Shown: positions 1 to 9,861, numbered from the stretch's first letter. The stretch is 38,468 bases of DNA from an uncultured Gammaproteobacteria bacterium (GCA_947259305.1 CAMYML010000071.1:1-38468); one strand, 5' to 3'. Notes: generated from the sequence alone by a model not told the origin. A program made the numbers and translations.

Positions 1-22
1 GCGGTTGAAAATCCGAAAATCC

Positions 23-176
23 GGGGACAGTATGCAATGCTACTTACCTGACAATACATGGTCATTCCCGCGCAAGCGGGAATCTTGTAACAGCTGCTTT
101 CCAGTAGTATCAAGACCGATACGTCGGACCGCCGCTTACGCGGGTATGACGCCCTTAAGTAAGTATACTGTCCCCC
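23..176. repeat. MITE/REP-like nested inverted-repeat element
   Basis: The outer arms are a perfect 11-bp inverted repeat, GGGGACAGTAT (23-33) and ATACTGTCCCC (165-175). An inner pair, GTCATTCCCGCG (61-72) and CGCGGGTATGAC (139-150), is inverted with one mismatch. Inside the left half there is also a short hairpin, ATTCCCGC/GCGGGAAT (64-71/76-83). No ORF of its own is convincing. The structure resembles non-autonomous, REP-like intergenic repeats. It abuts the 3' end of cnoX, so it could fold in that transcript. Part of it resembles the element at 36606-36660. Confidence 0.6.
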
Positions 177-189
177 TTGTGAGGGGGTA

Positions 190-1053
190 TCAGTGCAGCA
201 AGGTAAAGAGCTTGCGCCGGTATTTTTGCACGATGGGGTGCTCGCCGCCGAGCATATCGAACAACTCGAGCAAGCCTTTGCGTCCGGCGTCGTCTTCGAA
301 TTCGCGATCGTGGCGCATAATTTTCAGCAGGCACTCCATCGCGTCTTCATAATCACCCTGGGCTGTCAGGTGGCGGCTTTTTTGCTGCAGCGCCTCGAGA
401 TCCTGCGGATTGGCCGAGAGTCGCTGCTCGATTTCCTCCAGCGAAGGCAAATCGGCGAGTTGGGCCGCCAGGTTTATCTCGGCGCGCAGTTTGATTGCCG
501 CATCCAGCTTGCTGCCTTCTTCATCGAGGCTATCCAGCAGCGTCACTGCGCTCTCGCTGTCGCCCTGGGCGTGCACCATTTGCGCGATGGTGACCTTCAG
601 CTCGGCATTGTCGGGATCATTGACCAGGGCTTGATTCAGCATCTCCAGCGCCTGCTCGGTCTGACCTTGCTGGTAGGCCATCATCGCCGCCTGCATGAAC
701 TTGTCAGACTCGGAAACGATGTGCTTGTCGAGCATCGCCCGAATTTCGGACTCGGGCAGCGCGCCCATGCGTTCGTCGACCAGCTGTCCCTGAAAAAAAA
801 GCTTCATTGTCGGCAGGCTTTTAACGCCGAAATGAGCGGCCAGTTCCTGCTCTTCGTCGGCGTTCACCTTGGCCAGTTCGAATTTGCCAGCGTATTCCTC
901 GGCGAGCTTGGCGAGCATCGGCATAATGGTCTGGCAGGGCTGGCACCAGTCGGCCCAGAAATCCACCAGGACCGGCTTGTTTATCGATTTTTCCAGCACC
1001 AGTTGCTGGAAATTCTGCATACCGACATTGTGAATATAGGGTGACTCGCTCAT
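190..1053 (-). CDS. cnoX: Thioredoxin-like co-chaperone CnoX (YbbN)
   Basis: A 287-aa protein with an N-terminal thioredoxin domain (about residues 10-110) and a helical TPR-like C-terminal region (about 115-285). This is the CnoX/YbbN architecture, which holds chlorine- or heat-stressed clients and passes them to GroEL or DnaK. The redox motif WCQPC (C37, C40) is intact, whereas the E. coli protein has lost the standard pair, so this copy may still be redox-active. The cis-proline region SLPTMKLF is present. It is transcribed divergently from parE, with only about 70 bp between the two starts, so their promoters must overlap or lie back to back. The family call is firm; the split between oxidoreductase and holdase roles is inferred. 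Confidence 0.9.
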   Translation of the reverse strand: MSESPYIHNVGMQNFQQLVLEKSINKPVLVDFWADWCQPCQTIMPMLAKLAEEYAGKFELAKVNADEEQELAAHFGVKSLPTMKLFFQGQLVDERMGALPESEIRAMLDKHIVSESDKFMQAAMMAYQQGQTEQALEMLNQALVNDPDNAELKVTIAQMVHAQGDSESAVTLLDSLDEEGSKLDAAIKLRAEINLAAQLADLPSLEEIEQRLSANPQDLEALQQKSRHLTAQGDYEDAMECLLKIMRHDREFEDDAGRKGLLELFDMLGGEHPIVQKYRRKLFTLLH

Positions 1054-1124
1054 AATACAAAACCTGAAAAAAGATGCGCATTATATCAGGCAGATGGTCA
1101 TGTATTTCAAGAGTCTGAGACCTT

Positions 1125-3041
1125 GTGATCACAAATACCCAGGAACCACCACATTTGAAAAATCAGTACGACGCTGCCTCGATCGAAGTGTTGACGGGGC
1201 TCGAACCGGTCAAGAAGCGCCCGGGCATGTATACCGACACCACCCGACCGAATCACCTCGCCCAGGAAGTGATCGATAACAGTGTGGACGAGGCAATTGC
1301 GGGATTCGCGACGCAAATCGGAGTAATTCTGCATGCCGATCAGTCGCTTAGCGTGATCGACAACGGTCGCGGCATGCCGGTCGATATTCATCCCCAGCAA
1401 AAGATCCCCGGGGTCGAAGTAATCCTCACCAAGCTGCATGCCGGCGGCAAGTTTTCCAACAAGAATTACCGGTTTTCAGGTGGCTTGCACGGCGTCGGGG
1501 TGTCGGTCGTAAACGCCCTGTCGAAGCAGCTCGACGTGCGCGTGCGACGCGAAGGCAAGGAATACACGATCAGTTTCAGAGGCGGCGATAAAAAAGATCC
1601 GCTCAAGCAAACCGGCACTGTCGGCAAAAAGAATTCGGGCACGAGCCTGCGTTTCTGGCCCGACCCGAAGTATTTCGACAGCCCGACATTCTCGGTTACG
1701 CGGCTCAAGCATATCCTGCGCGCCAAGGCGGTTTTGTGCCCGGGATTAAAGGTCAAGTTCTACGTCGAAAAAACCAAGGAATCGATTGAATGGCTGTACG
1801 AGGATGGTTTGGCCGACTATCTGCTCGAAGCGCTGCAAGGTTTCGAACTGCTGCCGCCGCAGCCGTTCTACAATTCCCTGCAGGGCGAGCACGAGGCGGT
1901 CGACTGGGCGGTGCAGTGGTTGCCGCAGGGTGGCGAGTCTGTGACCGAGAGTTACGTCAACCTGATTCCGACTTCCCAGGGCGGTACTCACGTCAACGGC
2001 TTGCGCACCGGTATCACCGACGCCATCCGCGAATTTTGCGAATTTCGCAGCCTGCTGCCGCGCGGCGTCAAACTCGCGCCCGACGATGTCTGGGACAAGG
2101 TTAGCTTCGTCCTCTCGGTGAAGATGGAAGATCCACAGTTTTCGGGCCAGACCAAGGAGCGGCTGTCGTCGCGGGAAACCGCCGCGTTTGTTTCCGGCGT
2201 CGCCAAGGACTCATTCAGCCTGTGGCTGAACCAGCACGCCGACATCGGCGACCAGCTGGCGCAGCTGGCTATAGCCAGCGCGCAAAGCCGCCTCAAAACC
2301 GCCAAGAAGGTGGTGCGTAAAAAGGTGACTTCCGGTCCGGCGCTGCCGGGCAAGCTATCCGATTGCAGCAGCCAGGACGTGTCGCGCACCGAGCTGTTCC
2401 TGGTCGAGGGCGATTCGGCCGGGGGCTCGGCCAAGCAGGCCCGCGATCGCGCGTTCCAGGCGATCATGCCGTTACGCGGCAAGATTCTGAATACCTGGGA
2501 AGTGCCATCGGACCAGGTGCTGGCGTCGCAGGAAGTGCACGATATTTCGGTCGCCATTGGCGTCGAGCCGGCATCAGATGATCTGGCCAACCTGCGCTAC
2601 GGCAAGATTTGCATACTCGCCGATGCCGATTCGGACGGGGCCCATATTGCAACTCTGTTATGCGCGCTGTTTTTGCGGCATTTTCAGCCGCTGGTCGAAA
2701 AAGGGCATGTCTACGTCGCCAAGCCGCCGCTGTATCGTATAGACGTAGCCAAGGACAAGTACTATGCACTCGACGAAGCCGAGCGCGACGGTATTCTCGA
2801 TCGAATCGCCGCCGAAAAACGCAAGGGCAAGGTTTCGGTAACGCGCTTCAAGGGGCTGGGTGAAATGAACCCGATGCAGTTGCGCGAAAGCGCTATCGCG
2901 CCGGATACCAGGCGCCTGGCGCAGTTGACCATCGAGCCCGGGGACAAGACATTTAAAATCATGGATATGATGCTGGCCAAGAAGCGCGCCGCCGATCGAA
3001 AAGACTGGCTGCAGACCAAGGGAGACCTGGCGGAAGTATGA
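1125..3041 (+). CDS. parE: DNA topoisomerase IV subunit B (ParE)
   Basis: ATPase subunit of topoisomerase IV, which decatenates daughter chromosomes. The protein is 638 aa, the normal ParE length of about 630. The GHKL ATPase motifs are visible: [10 protein letters not shown] (E48, N52), DNGRGMP (D79) and GGLHGVG (119-125). They are followed by the transducer domain with QTKERL. The TOPRIM domain has EGDSAGG (about 427-433) and DADSDGAH (from D500) for Mg2+. It is ParE rather than GyrB because it lacks the GyrB-specific insertion and is followed directly by parC. The chosen start is GTG at 1125, matching the N-terminus of homologues; no strong ribosome-binding site is seen. The stop overlaps the parC start by 4 nt (ATGA), implying translational coupling of the two subunits. 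Confidence 0.96.
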   Translation: MITNTQEPPHLKNQYDAASIEVLTGLEPVKKRPGMYTDTTRPNHLAQEVIDNSVDEAIAGFATQIGVILHADQSLSVIDNGRGMPVDIHPQQKIPGVEVILTKLHAGGKFSNKNYRFSGGLHGVGVSVVNALSKQLDVRVRREGKEYTISFRGGDKKDPLKQTGTVGKKNSGTSLRFWPDPKYFDSPTFSVTRLKHILRAKAVLCPGLKVKFYVEKTKESIEWLYEDGLADYLLEALQGFELLPPQPFYNSLQGEHEAVDWAVQWLPQGGESVTESYVNLIPTSQGGTHVNGLRTGITDAIREFCEFRSLLPRGVKLAPDDVWDKVSFVLSVKMEDPQFSGQTKERLSSRETAAFVSGVAKDSFSLWLNQHADIGDQLAQLAIASAQSRLKTAKKVVRKKVTSGPALPGKLSDCSSQDVSRTELFLVEGDSAGGSAKQARDRAFQAIMPLRGKILNTWEVPSDQVLASQEVHDISVAIGVEPASDDLANLRYGKICILADADSDGAHIATLLCALFLRHFQPLVEKGHVYVAKPPLYRIDVAKDKYYALDEAERDGILDRIAAEKRKGKVSVTRFKGLGEMNPMQLRESAIAPDTRRLAQLTIEPGDKTFKIMDMMLAKKRAADRKDWLQTKGDLAEV

Positions 3042-5290
3042 GCGAGAACATGGAACTCGATTACGAGGGCGTCGAAAAGCAGCCTTTGCACGTCTTTACC
3101 GAGAAGGCTTATCTCGATTACTCGATGTATGTCATCCTCGATCGCGCGCTGCCGCATATCGGCGATGGCCTGAAACCGGTACAGCGCCGCATCATCTACG
3201 CGATGTCGGAACTGGGGCTTTCGGCCAGTTCCAAGCACAAAAAGTCGGCGCGCACCGTCGGCGACGTGCTCGGTAAGTACCATCCGCACGGCGATAGCGC
3301 CTGCTACGATGCGATGGTGTTGATGGCGCAGGCGTTTTCCTATCGCTACCCGTTGATCGATGGCCAGGGTAATTTCGGTTCGCCCGACGATCCCAAGTCC
3401 TTCGCCGCCATGCGCTACACCGAATCGCGCCTGTCCGAATTTGCGCGCGTGCTGCTGCAGGAGCTGGGCCAGGGCACGGTCGACTGGAGCGCAAACTTCG
3501 ACGGCACCATGCAGGAGCCGTCGCTGCTGCCCGCGCGCCTGCCGCATATTTTGCTCAATGGCACGACCGGCATCGCGGTCGGCATGGCGACCGATTTGCC
3601 GCCGCACAATCTGCGCGAGATCGCCAAAGCCTGCATAATGCTGCTGGACAAGGCCAAAACCCCGCTCGACGAACTGCTCGAGCAGGTCAATGGGCCCGAT
3701 TATCCAACCGAGGCCGAAATCATCACCCCGCCGGAAGAATTGCGCGGCATGTATGAAACCGGTCACGGCTCGGTCCGCATGCGCGCGGTATTCGAACGCG
3801 AAGACGGGGATATCATCGTCACCGCGCTGCCGCACCAGGTTTCCGGCGCGCGCGTGATGGAGCAGATCGCGCAGCAAATGCTGGCCAAGAAACTGCCGAT
3901 GGTGGATGACCTGCGCGATGAGTCCGATCACGAAAACCCGACTCGCCTGGTTATCGTGCCGCGCTCCAATCGGGTCGATGTCGAGACCCTGATGGGTCAC
4001 CTGTTCGCGACGACCGATCTCGAGCGCACCTACCGCGTCAACATGAATATGATCGGCACCAATGGCCGGCCGCAGGTCAAGAATCTGAAACAGATTCTGC
4101 AGGAATGGATCGCGTTCCGTATCACGACCGTGCGCCGGCGTCTGCAATGGCGGCTGGATAAGGTAGATGCGCGCCTGCACGTGCTCGCCGGATTGTTGAT
4201 CGCCTTCCTGAATCTGGATGAAGTCATTCGCATCGTGCGCGAGGAAGACGACCCCAAGGCGGAGTTGATCAAGACCTTCAAGATCAGCGATATCCAGGCC
4301 GAGGCGATCCTCGAAACCAAGCTGCGTCACCTGGCCAAGCTCGAAGAAATGAAAATTCGCGCGGAGCAGGAAGAACTCAACGAGGAGAAAAAAGAACTGG
4401 AAACGCTGCTCGGCTCGGAACGCCGTATCAAGACCCTGATCAAAAAGGAAATCCAGGAAGACGCAGAAACTTTTGGCGACGAGCGGCGCTCCCCGATCGT
4501 CGGTCGTGAAGCCGCGCAAGCGCTCGATGAATCCGACCTGGTGCCGTCCGAGGCTATGACCGTGGTGCTGTCGAGTAAGGGCTGGGTACGTGCCGCCAAG
4601 GGGCTTGACATCGACGCGCGTGCACTCAGCTATAAATCCGGCGATGCTTTTCTGGATATGGCGCAGGGCAAGAGTAACCAGAGCGTGGTGTTTGTCGATT
4701 CCTTCGGCCGCGCCTATGCCCTGACCGCGCACACGCTGCCGTCGGCGCGTGGCCAGGGAGAGCCGCTGACGGGACGTTTTAAACCGGCCAGCGGGGCTGA
4801 ATTCAGGAGCTGCTTGATGGGGCGCGACGAGGATCAGTTCCTGATGTCGTCATCGCACGGTTATGGCTATGTCTGCAACTTTGCGGACATGCTGACGCGC
4901 AGCAAGAACGGCAAAGCGCAGATCAGCCTGCCCAAAGGGGCGCAGCTGATGCCGGTGGCGGCTGTAACCGATTACGACTCGGACCAGCTGGTTTCGATTA
5001 CCAGCGACGGCTACATCGCCTTGCTAGAGGTAAAATCGGTGCCCCAGCTCGCCAGGGGCAAGGGTAACAAGATCCAGGGTATTCCACCCAAACGTCTCAA
5101 GGCCGGCGAAGAGGAGGTCGCGTTTATCGCCTGCCTGTCGGGTAAACAGAAACTGGTTATCCATTGCGGCAAGAAATACAAAACCATGAATCCGAAAGAG
5201 CTCGAGGATTATCGCATCGAGCGCGGCAAGCGCGGTCGCAAGCTGCCGCGCGGCTATCAGAACGTAACTGCGATTGAAGTTATCGACTAG
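3038..5290 (+). CDS. parC: DNA topoisomerase IV subunit A (ParC)
   Basis: Breakage-reunion subunit of topoisomerase IV, 750 aa (E. coli ParC is 752). The catalytic tyrosine is Y127 in AMRYTES. The winged-helix region carries [15 protein letters not shown], the quinolone-resistance-determining segment. The position equivalent to E. coli Ser80 is the susceptible Ser (S87), while the Glu84 equivalent is Asp (D91), a conservative change. A coiled-coil tower (about residues 360-480) and a degenerate C-terminal beta-pinwheel follow. It is translationally coupled to parE by the 4-nt overlap. The downstream 160 bp to the next gene show no clear T-tailed terminator. No abnormality is seen in the reading frame. 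Confidence 0.96.
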   Translation: MSENMELDYEGVEKQPLHVFTEKAYLDYSMYVILDRALPHIGDGLKPVQRRIIYAMSELGLSASSKHKKSARTVGDVLGKYHPHGDSACYDAMVLMAQAFSYRYPLIDGQGNFGSPDDPKSFAAMRYTESRLSEFARVLLQELGQGTVDWSANFDGTMQEPSLLPARLPHILLNGTTGIAVGMATDLPPHNLREIAKACIMLLDKAKTPLDELLEQVNGPDYPTEAEIITPPEELRGMYETGHGSVRMRAVFEREDGDIIVTALPHQVSGARVMEQIAQQMLAKKLPMVDDLRDESDHENPTRLVIVPRSNRVDVETLMGHLFATTDLERTYRVNMNMIGTNGRPQVKNLKQILQEWIAFRITTVRRRLQWRLDKVDARLHVLAGLLIAFLNLDEVIRIVREEDDPKAELIKTFKISDIQAEAILETKLRHLAKLEEMKIRAEQEELNEEKKELETLLGSERRIKTLIKKEIQEDAETFGDERRSPIVGREAAQALDESDLVPSEAMTVVLSSKGWVRAAKGLDIDARALSYKSGDAFLDMAQGKSNQSVVFVDSFGRAYALTAHTLPSARGQGEPLTGRFKPASGAEFRSCLMGRDEDQFLMSSSHGYGYVCNFADMLTRSKNGKAQISLPKGAQLMPVAAVTDYDSDQLVSITSDGYIALLEVKSVPQLARGKGNKIQGIPPKRLKAGEEEVAFIACLSGKQKLVIHCGKKYKTMNPKELEDYRIERGKRGRKLPRGYQNVTAIEVID

Positions 5291-5358
5291 TCGCCCGTTT
5301 TTGCATCATCAGGCAATCTGCCGCTCGCCAGGCTGGATACGGGGTAATCGCATATAGC

Positions 5359-5370
5359 GCTTACGAGAAA
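5359..5370 (+). repeat. 12-bp direct repeat, copy 1 (GCTTACGAGAAA)
   Basis: GCTTACGAGAAA occurs here and again at 6733-6744, on either side of the orphan lipoprotein gene. This copy is followed by CAGACGCTC (5372-5380), the exact reverse complement of GAGCGTCTG (6725-6733), which precedes copy 2. A small hairpin, GACTC-gat-GAGTC (5382-5394), sits alongside. The pair could mark the ends of an inserted or duplicated segment; no transposase is present. Confidence 0.45.
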
Positions 5371-5456
5371 ACAGACGCTCAGACTCGATGAGTCAGCGGC
5401 GAAAAGCGACCCGACGTAGTCATTAAGTTTTCACCGAGTCTTACTCACACCTAGTC

Positions 5457-6560
5457 CTAATCCCTCAAACCCCAGGCGAGATATACCCCACTAAAGTCAA
5501 AATCATCAACAGATTGGTCGGTGTATTTCAGTGATAAATAACTGTGAGGACTTCGTTTCCATTCTAATCCGACGCCCCAGGCCATCCCCGACTCTTTGTT
5601 ACGATAGGTCGTGCTGGTCTCTCCGGCCGAACATAGCGGAATACCGATAAGAATCAGGAGGCTGCAGTCTAAACTGTCTTTTTCTATCTCGATTTCAATC
5701 TCTGAGTAACCTACCAAAGCGAAACCGGCGATTGTTTCGCTAATGGGCCAATTACCACGGAGGTATAACAATTGTGACCTTATATGGAATTCTTCAAAAT
5801 CGCCTAAATCTCGTCCCTTATCTAATGAAGGATTCGATAAAAAAAGATCATCAAACACAAAATCAAACGGTGCATTGCTGTTGTATTCATACGCAATTTC
5901 ATAGTGAGAATCAAAGGAGGCGCCTAAAGTAAATCCAAAAATTTTCCCGCTTCCGCTAAAAATGTCGTCCTCGAAATCTATACTTGCAAAGTTAAGCCCC
6001 AGCACTGGTGAAATGGCTTTCGATTTTTTTGCTGCGAGGCCGGTGGTATTCGGAGATGCGACGTTTTCTTCGCCCAATAGCTGTGACTCGCTAGACAGGT
6101 TCATGGCTTCGTAATTGTCGTATTCTGGCGGTGTTAGTTTTCGAACCGTTACCCAAATAGACTCTATGTCTTCGAGCTTAACCTCGACAACATCGCCAAA
6201 AACTTCCTCATTTACGAAATAGTCGCAACAAGCCTCAACTATACTACCTCTAACTATTGTCGTATTTGCTCCCTTAACAAGGATCTCTAATCTATCTACA
6301 TTCCCTGAAGATACGTAGTTTTTATTTTTTGTATGTATGTTGATTTTATTTTTTGTATGTATGGTAATTGTATCGCCTTCCTTAAAAGGCATCGATAAAT
6401 CAGTCGGACCTTCCATAATTGCCTGAATCGATTCAGTTCCAATTTTCTGTGATACAGGGACCGATATATTCGTTGAACGTGTTTCCCATGTAGCACATCC
6501 GCTGATTGCAATAATCATTAAACCGCAAGCAAGAAACAAAATTAAATTTCGAGTAGCCAT
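5457..6560 (-). CDS. Putative outer-membrane lipoprotein with C-terminal beta-barrel-like region
   Basis: A 367-aa protein of no family I recognise. The N-terminus is a lipoprotein signal: basic MATRN, a hydrophobic stretch, then the lipobox ending ISGC with acylated Cys at about residue 22. Residues about 35-165 form a beta-rich domain containing IHTKNK twice (INIHTKNKNYV). From about residue 185 the sequence has alternating aromatic and polar strands (FGFTLGASFDSHYEIAYEY, YLRGNWPISETIAGFALVGY, YLSLKYTDQS) typical of a small OmpA/OprF-like beta-barrel, ending in WGLRD. The gene is AT-richer than both neighbours, stands alone on the minus strand, and is bracketed by the 12-bp repeats at 5359 and 6733. 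Recent acquisition is plausible. Export to the envelope is well supported; function is unknown. Confidence 0.7.
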   Translation of the reverse strand: MATRNLILFLACGLMIIAISGCATWETRSTNISVPVSQKIGTESIQAIMEGPTDLSMPFKEGDTITIHTKNKINIHTKNKNYVSSGNVDRLEILVKGANTTIVRGSIVEACCDYFVNEEVFGDVVEVKLEDIESIWVTVRKLTPPEYDNYEAMNLSSESQLLGEENVASPNTTGLAAKKSKAISPVLGLNFASIDFEDDIFSGSGKIFGFTLGASFDSHYEIAYEYNSNAPFDFVFDDLFLSNPSLDKGRDLGDFEEFHIRSQLLYLRGNWPISETIAGFALVGYSEIEIEIEKDSLDCSLLILIGIPLCSAGETSTTYRNKESGMAWGVGLEWKRSPHSYLSLKYTDQSVDDFDFSGVYLAWGLRD

Positions 6561-6917
6561 TTTCTAATTACAGCATTGTTGACATCGAAGGTTTTGACCT
6601 GCGTCACCCATATCACTATGTGGCCAGGCCAAGAAGCCACGACGCGTAAAAGGTCTGTTTAGTTATTCGAGCTAAAGGTGGGCGTCCGAAACTGGTCGAA
6701 GATTGCCTCCTAGCTCAGCCAATTGAGCGTCTGCTTACGAGAAAGCTGCCACTGAAATCATATACACCAGCAACCGTGTTTAACCCTGAGTGGGCGCCCA
6801 GCCGGTTGGTATTTTCAACAATTGGATGGTTCTAAAAATCAGCGGAGCAAGTCAGTATTCGGTAAACGCGTATAGGCTCACTCGAATGCCCAGCGATCGT
6901 CGCTGTCGGTAATATTT
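6561..6917. other. Intergenic region, no gene found
   Basis: This 357-bp gap separates the lipoprotein start from the end of the antiporter gene. I see no credible ORF on either strand. It contains the second GCTTACGAGAAA repeat (6733-6744) and a tRNA D-arm-like string near 6712 that does not extend into a tRNA. The first 60 bp must hold the lipoprotein promoter, but no clear -35/-10 pair stands out. Confidence 0.5.
6733..6744 (+). repeat. 12-bp direct repeat, copy 2 (GCTTACGAGAAA)
   Basis: Second copy of the repeat at 5359-5370. It is preceded by GAGCGTCTG (6725-6733), which is inverted relative to CAGACGCTC next to copy 1. The two copies are 1.36 kb apart and enclose only the lipoprotein gene. 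Confidence 0.45.
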
Positions 6918-9443
6918 CTAGTGGCCTTTTTTGGGTTTGTAGACGCGCAGCTTGTCGGTGCTCTTCGGGCGGACACTTAAACGGGCTTCGTTAATTTCGC
7001 GTATGGTGTTTAGAATCTCTGGATATTTCCAGAGAATCCGCGATATTGTATCGGGCGAAATCCTGACCAGCGTGCAGGGCGTTTCCGCCTTTATCGTCGC
7101 GCTTCTATGATGTTTGTGACGTTTTTGCTTTGCCAGCAGGCCGGATTCACCCATAAAGTCGCCCCGCAGTAATTCGGCCATGAACTGCTCGCGACTGAAT
7201 GCATCCTTGATCCATACGGTGGCCTTGCCATCCACCAGCACGTAGAAATCTACGCCTGCTTCAAAGCGGCCCATAATGGTATCGCCGGCTAAAAACGTGA
7301 CAATGGACGTGTTTTCCTCCAGGAAAGCGTAGTCCCGGTCGTTCAAATCGTGGAACAGGTCAATATCTTCCAGGTATTCGGATATGGTGCTGACCGTTTT
7401 CGAGAAAATAAGCGGTGATTCATCAATTCCCGCCAAAATTGCTTCTACTTTGGACTGCACCAGGTTGTAGCCTTTGGCACTGAGATCACCATGGGCAAAC
7501 TCGGACTTTACCCGATTCCAGCCACTGTTGATCATGGATCGTGTCGTGAGTCGCTCGAGATATTCCAGGTAGAAATTCGGGTAATATTTTCTGATCTGTT
7601 TTAGCTGTTTGCGGTAGTATTTTTTTCGGTCCCCGTAGATAGATGTTACCTTGTTTATGACTTCCTCAAGCAAATCATTCTGTTGGCTCAGCATCGATAT
7701 CACGTCGTCGCTTACCAGGATATGCGCAAGGTTGCGTTGCACTCGATGCACCGTCCTGCGTTCCTGGTATTTCGAAAGCCATCCGGAAAGCCAGGTCCTT
7801 TCCCGAGTTTTTGCCAACACAAAAGTCTCAAATCGTTGAAACAGAGTCCGTTCCTCCGACTCGTCGACCACGCCAACACTGCCTTCACCGAGTCGCAGCG
7901 ATTCCTGCACTGCATGTAACCTGTTGTTCATATCGAGATAAATGTACTGGCTGATAACGCCAGTCTCGTAGAGCGATTTTAACGATTCTCGCTCCACTCG
8001 ATAGGCTCTGAATTCAGCGAAATACTCGTCGTTCTCGTGCGCTGCTGTTGCGTCATCTTCGATGCCACTGGAGAAGGTTGTACGAATCTGCTCCTGCAAC
8101 GGAACGACGGTGCCCCGCGGAACAATTTTGCTAGCGGCGAGGCTTGACAAATATCCCTGAGAAGTTTCTTCAGCACTATGTAGCGAGTTTCGATACTCCA
8201 GCTCCTCTCCCCTGGAAAACTCGCTTAAGCCGAGAAAATGCATCAGCGGACGTATCGTCGGCGCGCTGATCAACAGCGTAAACAGGACGACCCCGAGCGT
8301 GACTTCGAACAGGAACTGGCGCTCCGGCAGGTCGCTGGGGATTGAAAGCACCACGGCAATCGCCAGACCGCCCTTGAGGCCGCCCCACCACATGATGTGG
8401 CGTTCGCCCAGGCTGATGTGGGGCAGCTTAAACCGTTTTACCGCCAGGGGAACCAGGGTATAAATAGACAGTGCTCGTGCACTCAACACCAGAGCGATAG
8501 CGATGAATATGGGCCCGAGCTGGTTAAAAAGCGTGCCGACGCTAATCGACAAGCCCACCAGTAAAAACAGCAACGAATTGCAGCACAACGCGATAACCTC
8601 CCAGACCTCGCTGATGGCATGGGTAGTATCCTGACGAAACCGGGTCACGCCGAATCGCCGCAGGGCGATTGCGGATCCGACCACGGCCATGACCCCCGAC
8701 ACGTGGAAACTGTGCTCGGCGATGACGAAGCTGGCGTAGGCGATGATGATCGATGAGGTCAGAATCACACTGATTCCGCTGTTCATCCGATATAACAATT
8801 CGCATACCACGAAACCCAGCAAGGCGCCGAACAAAGCGCCACCGATGAACACGCGCAGGAAATCCAGGAATACGTTGTCCAGGTCGGACCAGCCGATACC
8901 CCCACCTTCGACAGCTATGCCGAGCAGTATCGTAAATGCCACGATAGCGGTCGCGTCGTTAAGCAGGGATTCGCCCTCGACCAAAACATTCAGGCGGTTC
9001 GGAGCACCCAGTTCCTTGAACAGGGCAACTACCGCGACCGGGTCGGTGGCGGAGATTAAGGCGCCGAACACCAGGGCGACAATCAGCTTGATATCCAGTG
9101 CCCACCAGACCCCCAGCCCGACCACGAAGGTGGACATGAGCATCGCGGGTATTGCAAGAATCAGAATGGGCGGCAGATCCTTAATCATCTGGCGCGCATC
9201 CAGTGCAAACCCGGATTCAAATATGAGCGCGGGTAGAAACACGAATAACATGATTTCGGGGCTTAAACTAAAATCCTGCAGAGGTTCCATGAAATGCAGC
9301 AGGTGCGACAGTTTGCCCAGCAGCAGGCCTACCAGGACCAGGATTACCGTGAACGGAACCGGCAGGTTGCGGCAGGTTCCGGTGATCAGCATGGCTATGC
9401 CCAGCAGTACTACCAATACATAGACGATCTCCGAAGCTGGCAT
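6918..9443 (-). CDS. Na+/H+ antiporter (CPA1/NhaP-SOS1 type) with C-terminal cyclic-nucleotide-binding domain
   Basis: An 841-aa protein. Residues 1 to about 410 contain some twelve membrane segments with the CPA1 exchanger signatures SATDPVAV (D134) and EGESLLNDATAIV (N162-D163), the ion-binding pair. Next comes a long cytoplasmic helical region (about 420-690) and then a cyclic-nucleotide-binding fold (about 695-815). That fold includes FLAGDTIMGRFEAGVDFYVL and a phosphate-binding-cassette-like segment around LLRGDFMGESGLLAK. The layout matches plant SOS1-type antiporters and some marine bacterial NhaP proteins. It should exchange cytoplasmic Na+ (or K+) for H+ at the inner membrane, with gating by a cyclic nucleotide or by autoinhibition; ligand binding is inferred only. 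Monocistronic. Confidence 0.88.
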   Translation of the reverse strand: MPASEIVYVLVVLLGIAMLITGTCRNLPVPFTVILVLVGLLLGKLSHLLHFMEPLQDFSLSPEIMLFVFLPALIFESGFALDARQMIKDLPPILILAIPAMLMSTFVVGLGVWWALDIKLIVALVFGALISATDPVAVVALFKELGAPNRLNVLVEGESLLNDATAIVAFTILLGIAVEGGGIGWSDLDNVFLDFLRVFIGGALFGALLGFVVCELLYRMNSGISVILTSSIIIAYASFVIAEHSFHVSGVMAVVGSAIALRRFGVTRFRQDTTHAISEVWEVIALCCNSLLFLLVGLSISVGTLFNQLGPIFIAIALVLSARALSIYTLVPLAVKRFKLPHISLGERHIMWWGGLKGGLAIAVVLSIPSDLPERQFLFEVTLGVVLFTLLISAPTIRPLMHFLGLSEFSRGEELEYRNSLHSAEETSQGYLSSLAASKIVPRGTVVPLQEQIRTTFSSGIEDDATAAHENDEYFAEFRAYRVERESLKSLYETGVISQYIYLDMNNRLHAVQESLRLGEGSVGVVDESEERTLFQRFETFVLAKTRERTWLSGWLSKYQERRTVHRVQRNLAHILVSDDVISMLSQQNDLLEEVINKVTSIYGDRKKYYRKQLKQIRKYYPNFYLEYLERLTTRSMINSGWNRVKSEFAHGDLSAKGYNLVQSKVEAILAGIDESPLIFSKTVSTISEYLEDIDLFHDLNDRDYAFLEENTSIVTFLAGDTIMGRFEAGVDFYVLVDGKATVWIKDAFSREQFMAELLRGDFMGESGLLAKQKRHKHHRSATIKAETPCTLVRISPDTISRILWKYPEILNTIREINEARLSVRPKSTDKLRVYKPKKGH

Positions 9444-9620
9444 AGCTAATTACTCAGGCGAGTGAGTTTTTCAATTGCGGTGCGATACATGGTCTGGACG
9501 CGCCCCAAAAGCAATCAAGCTTACATAATAAGGCAAAATCCCGTAAAAACCGAAATATTGATTCACATCAAGTGACGGCTTGAGCAGTGATGAGGATGGA
9601 TATTTTTTTAACCACGACAC

Positions 9621-9649
9621 GCGCCGCCACTGTGACATGGCTGCGGCGC
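9621..9649. repeat. GC-rich inverted repeat downstream of the 9652 remnant
   Basis: GCGCCGC (9621-9627) and GCGGCGC (9643-9649) form a 7-bp stem with a 15-nt loop, immediately 3' of the minus-strand remnant. On the minus strand it is followed by TTAAAAAAA rather than a T-tract, so it is not a canonical terminator in that direction. It could equally be a transcript-end stabilising hairpin. Confidence 0.3.
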
Positions 9650-9651
9650 CG

Positions 9652-9861
9652 TCAGCTTCCCCTCTCTAAATCGCGGAAGTCCCGGCGTATTGTTTCGAGC
9701 CTTCCCGGGTAATCGGCGCTGTCTCCGTGCTCGAGAAATTTATGATAACGGCTGTGAATACTGGTCAACTTGCGGGCATGCTTGATTGGGCACCAGTATT
9801 GTTCGGTGCGGGCGGCAATTTCCTGTACGTAGGCGATCAACCCGTTGAAGTAACTGCCTGA
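9652..9861 (-). pseudogene. C-terminal remnant of an unidentified gene
   Basis: The minus-strand frame reads SGSYFNGLIAYVQEIAARTE, then QYWCPIKHARKL and a charged helical tail, ending at a TGA (9652-9654). It looks protein-like throughout and has a conserved-looking C-P-I-K-H motif. It is closed upstream by a TAA at 9862-9864, before any ATG. The first usable start is TTG at 9840, which would give 62 aa and drop the aromatic-rich SGSYFNG segment. Another frame just upstream reads FAFEVLQRCNQA, which suggests the real gene once continued through a frameshift. I do not recognise the family. It lies right after the broken fimX-like gene, so both may belong to one decayed stretch. Confidence 0.4.

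Noticed and set aside
2762-4732. A 656-codon open frame on the minus strand
   Set aside because: It lies entirely antisense to parE/parC, whose protein matches are unambiguous. The open antisense frame is a by-product of GC-rich codon usage.
6710-6760. tRNA-like string TAGCTCAGCCAATTGAGCG followed by TCTGCTTACGAG
   Set aside because: A D-arm-like stem forms, but there is no proper anticodon stem, no T-arm (no GTTCGA-type loop) and no acceptor stem on either strand.
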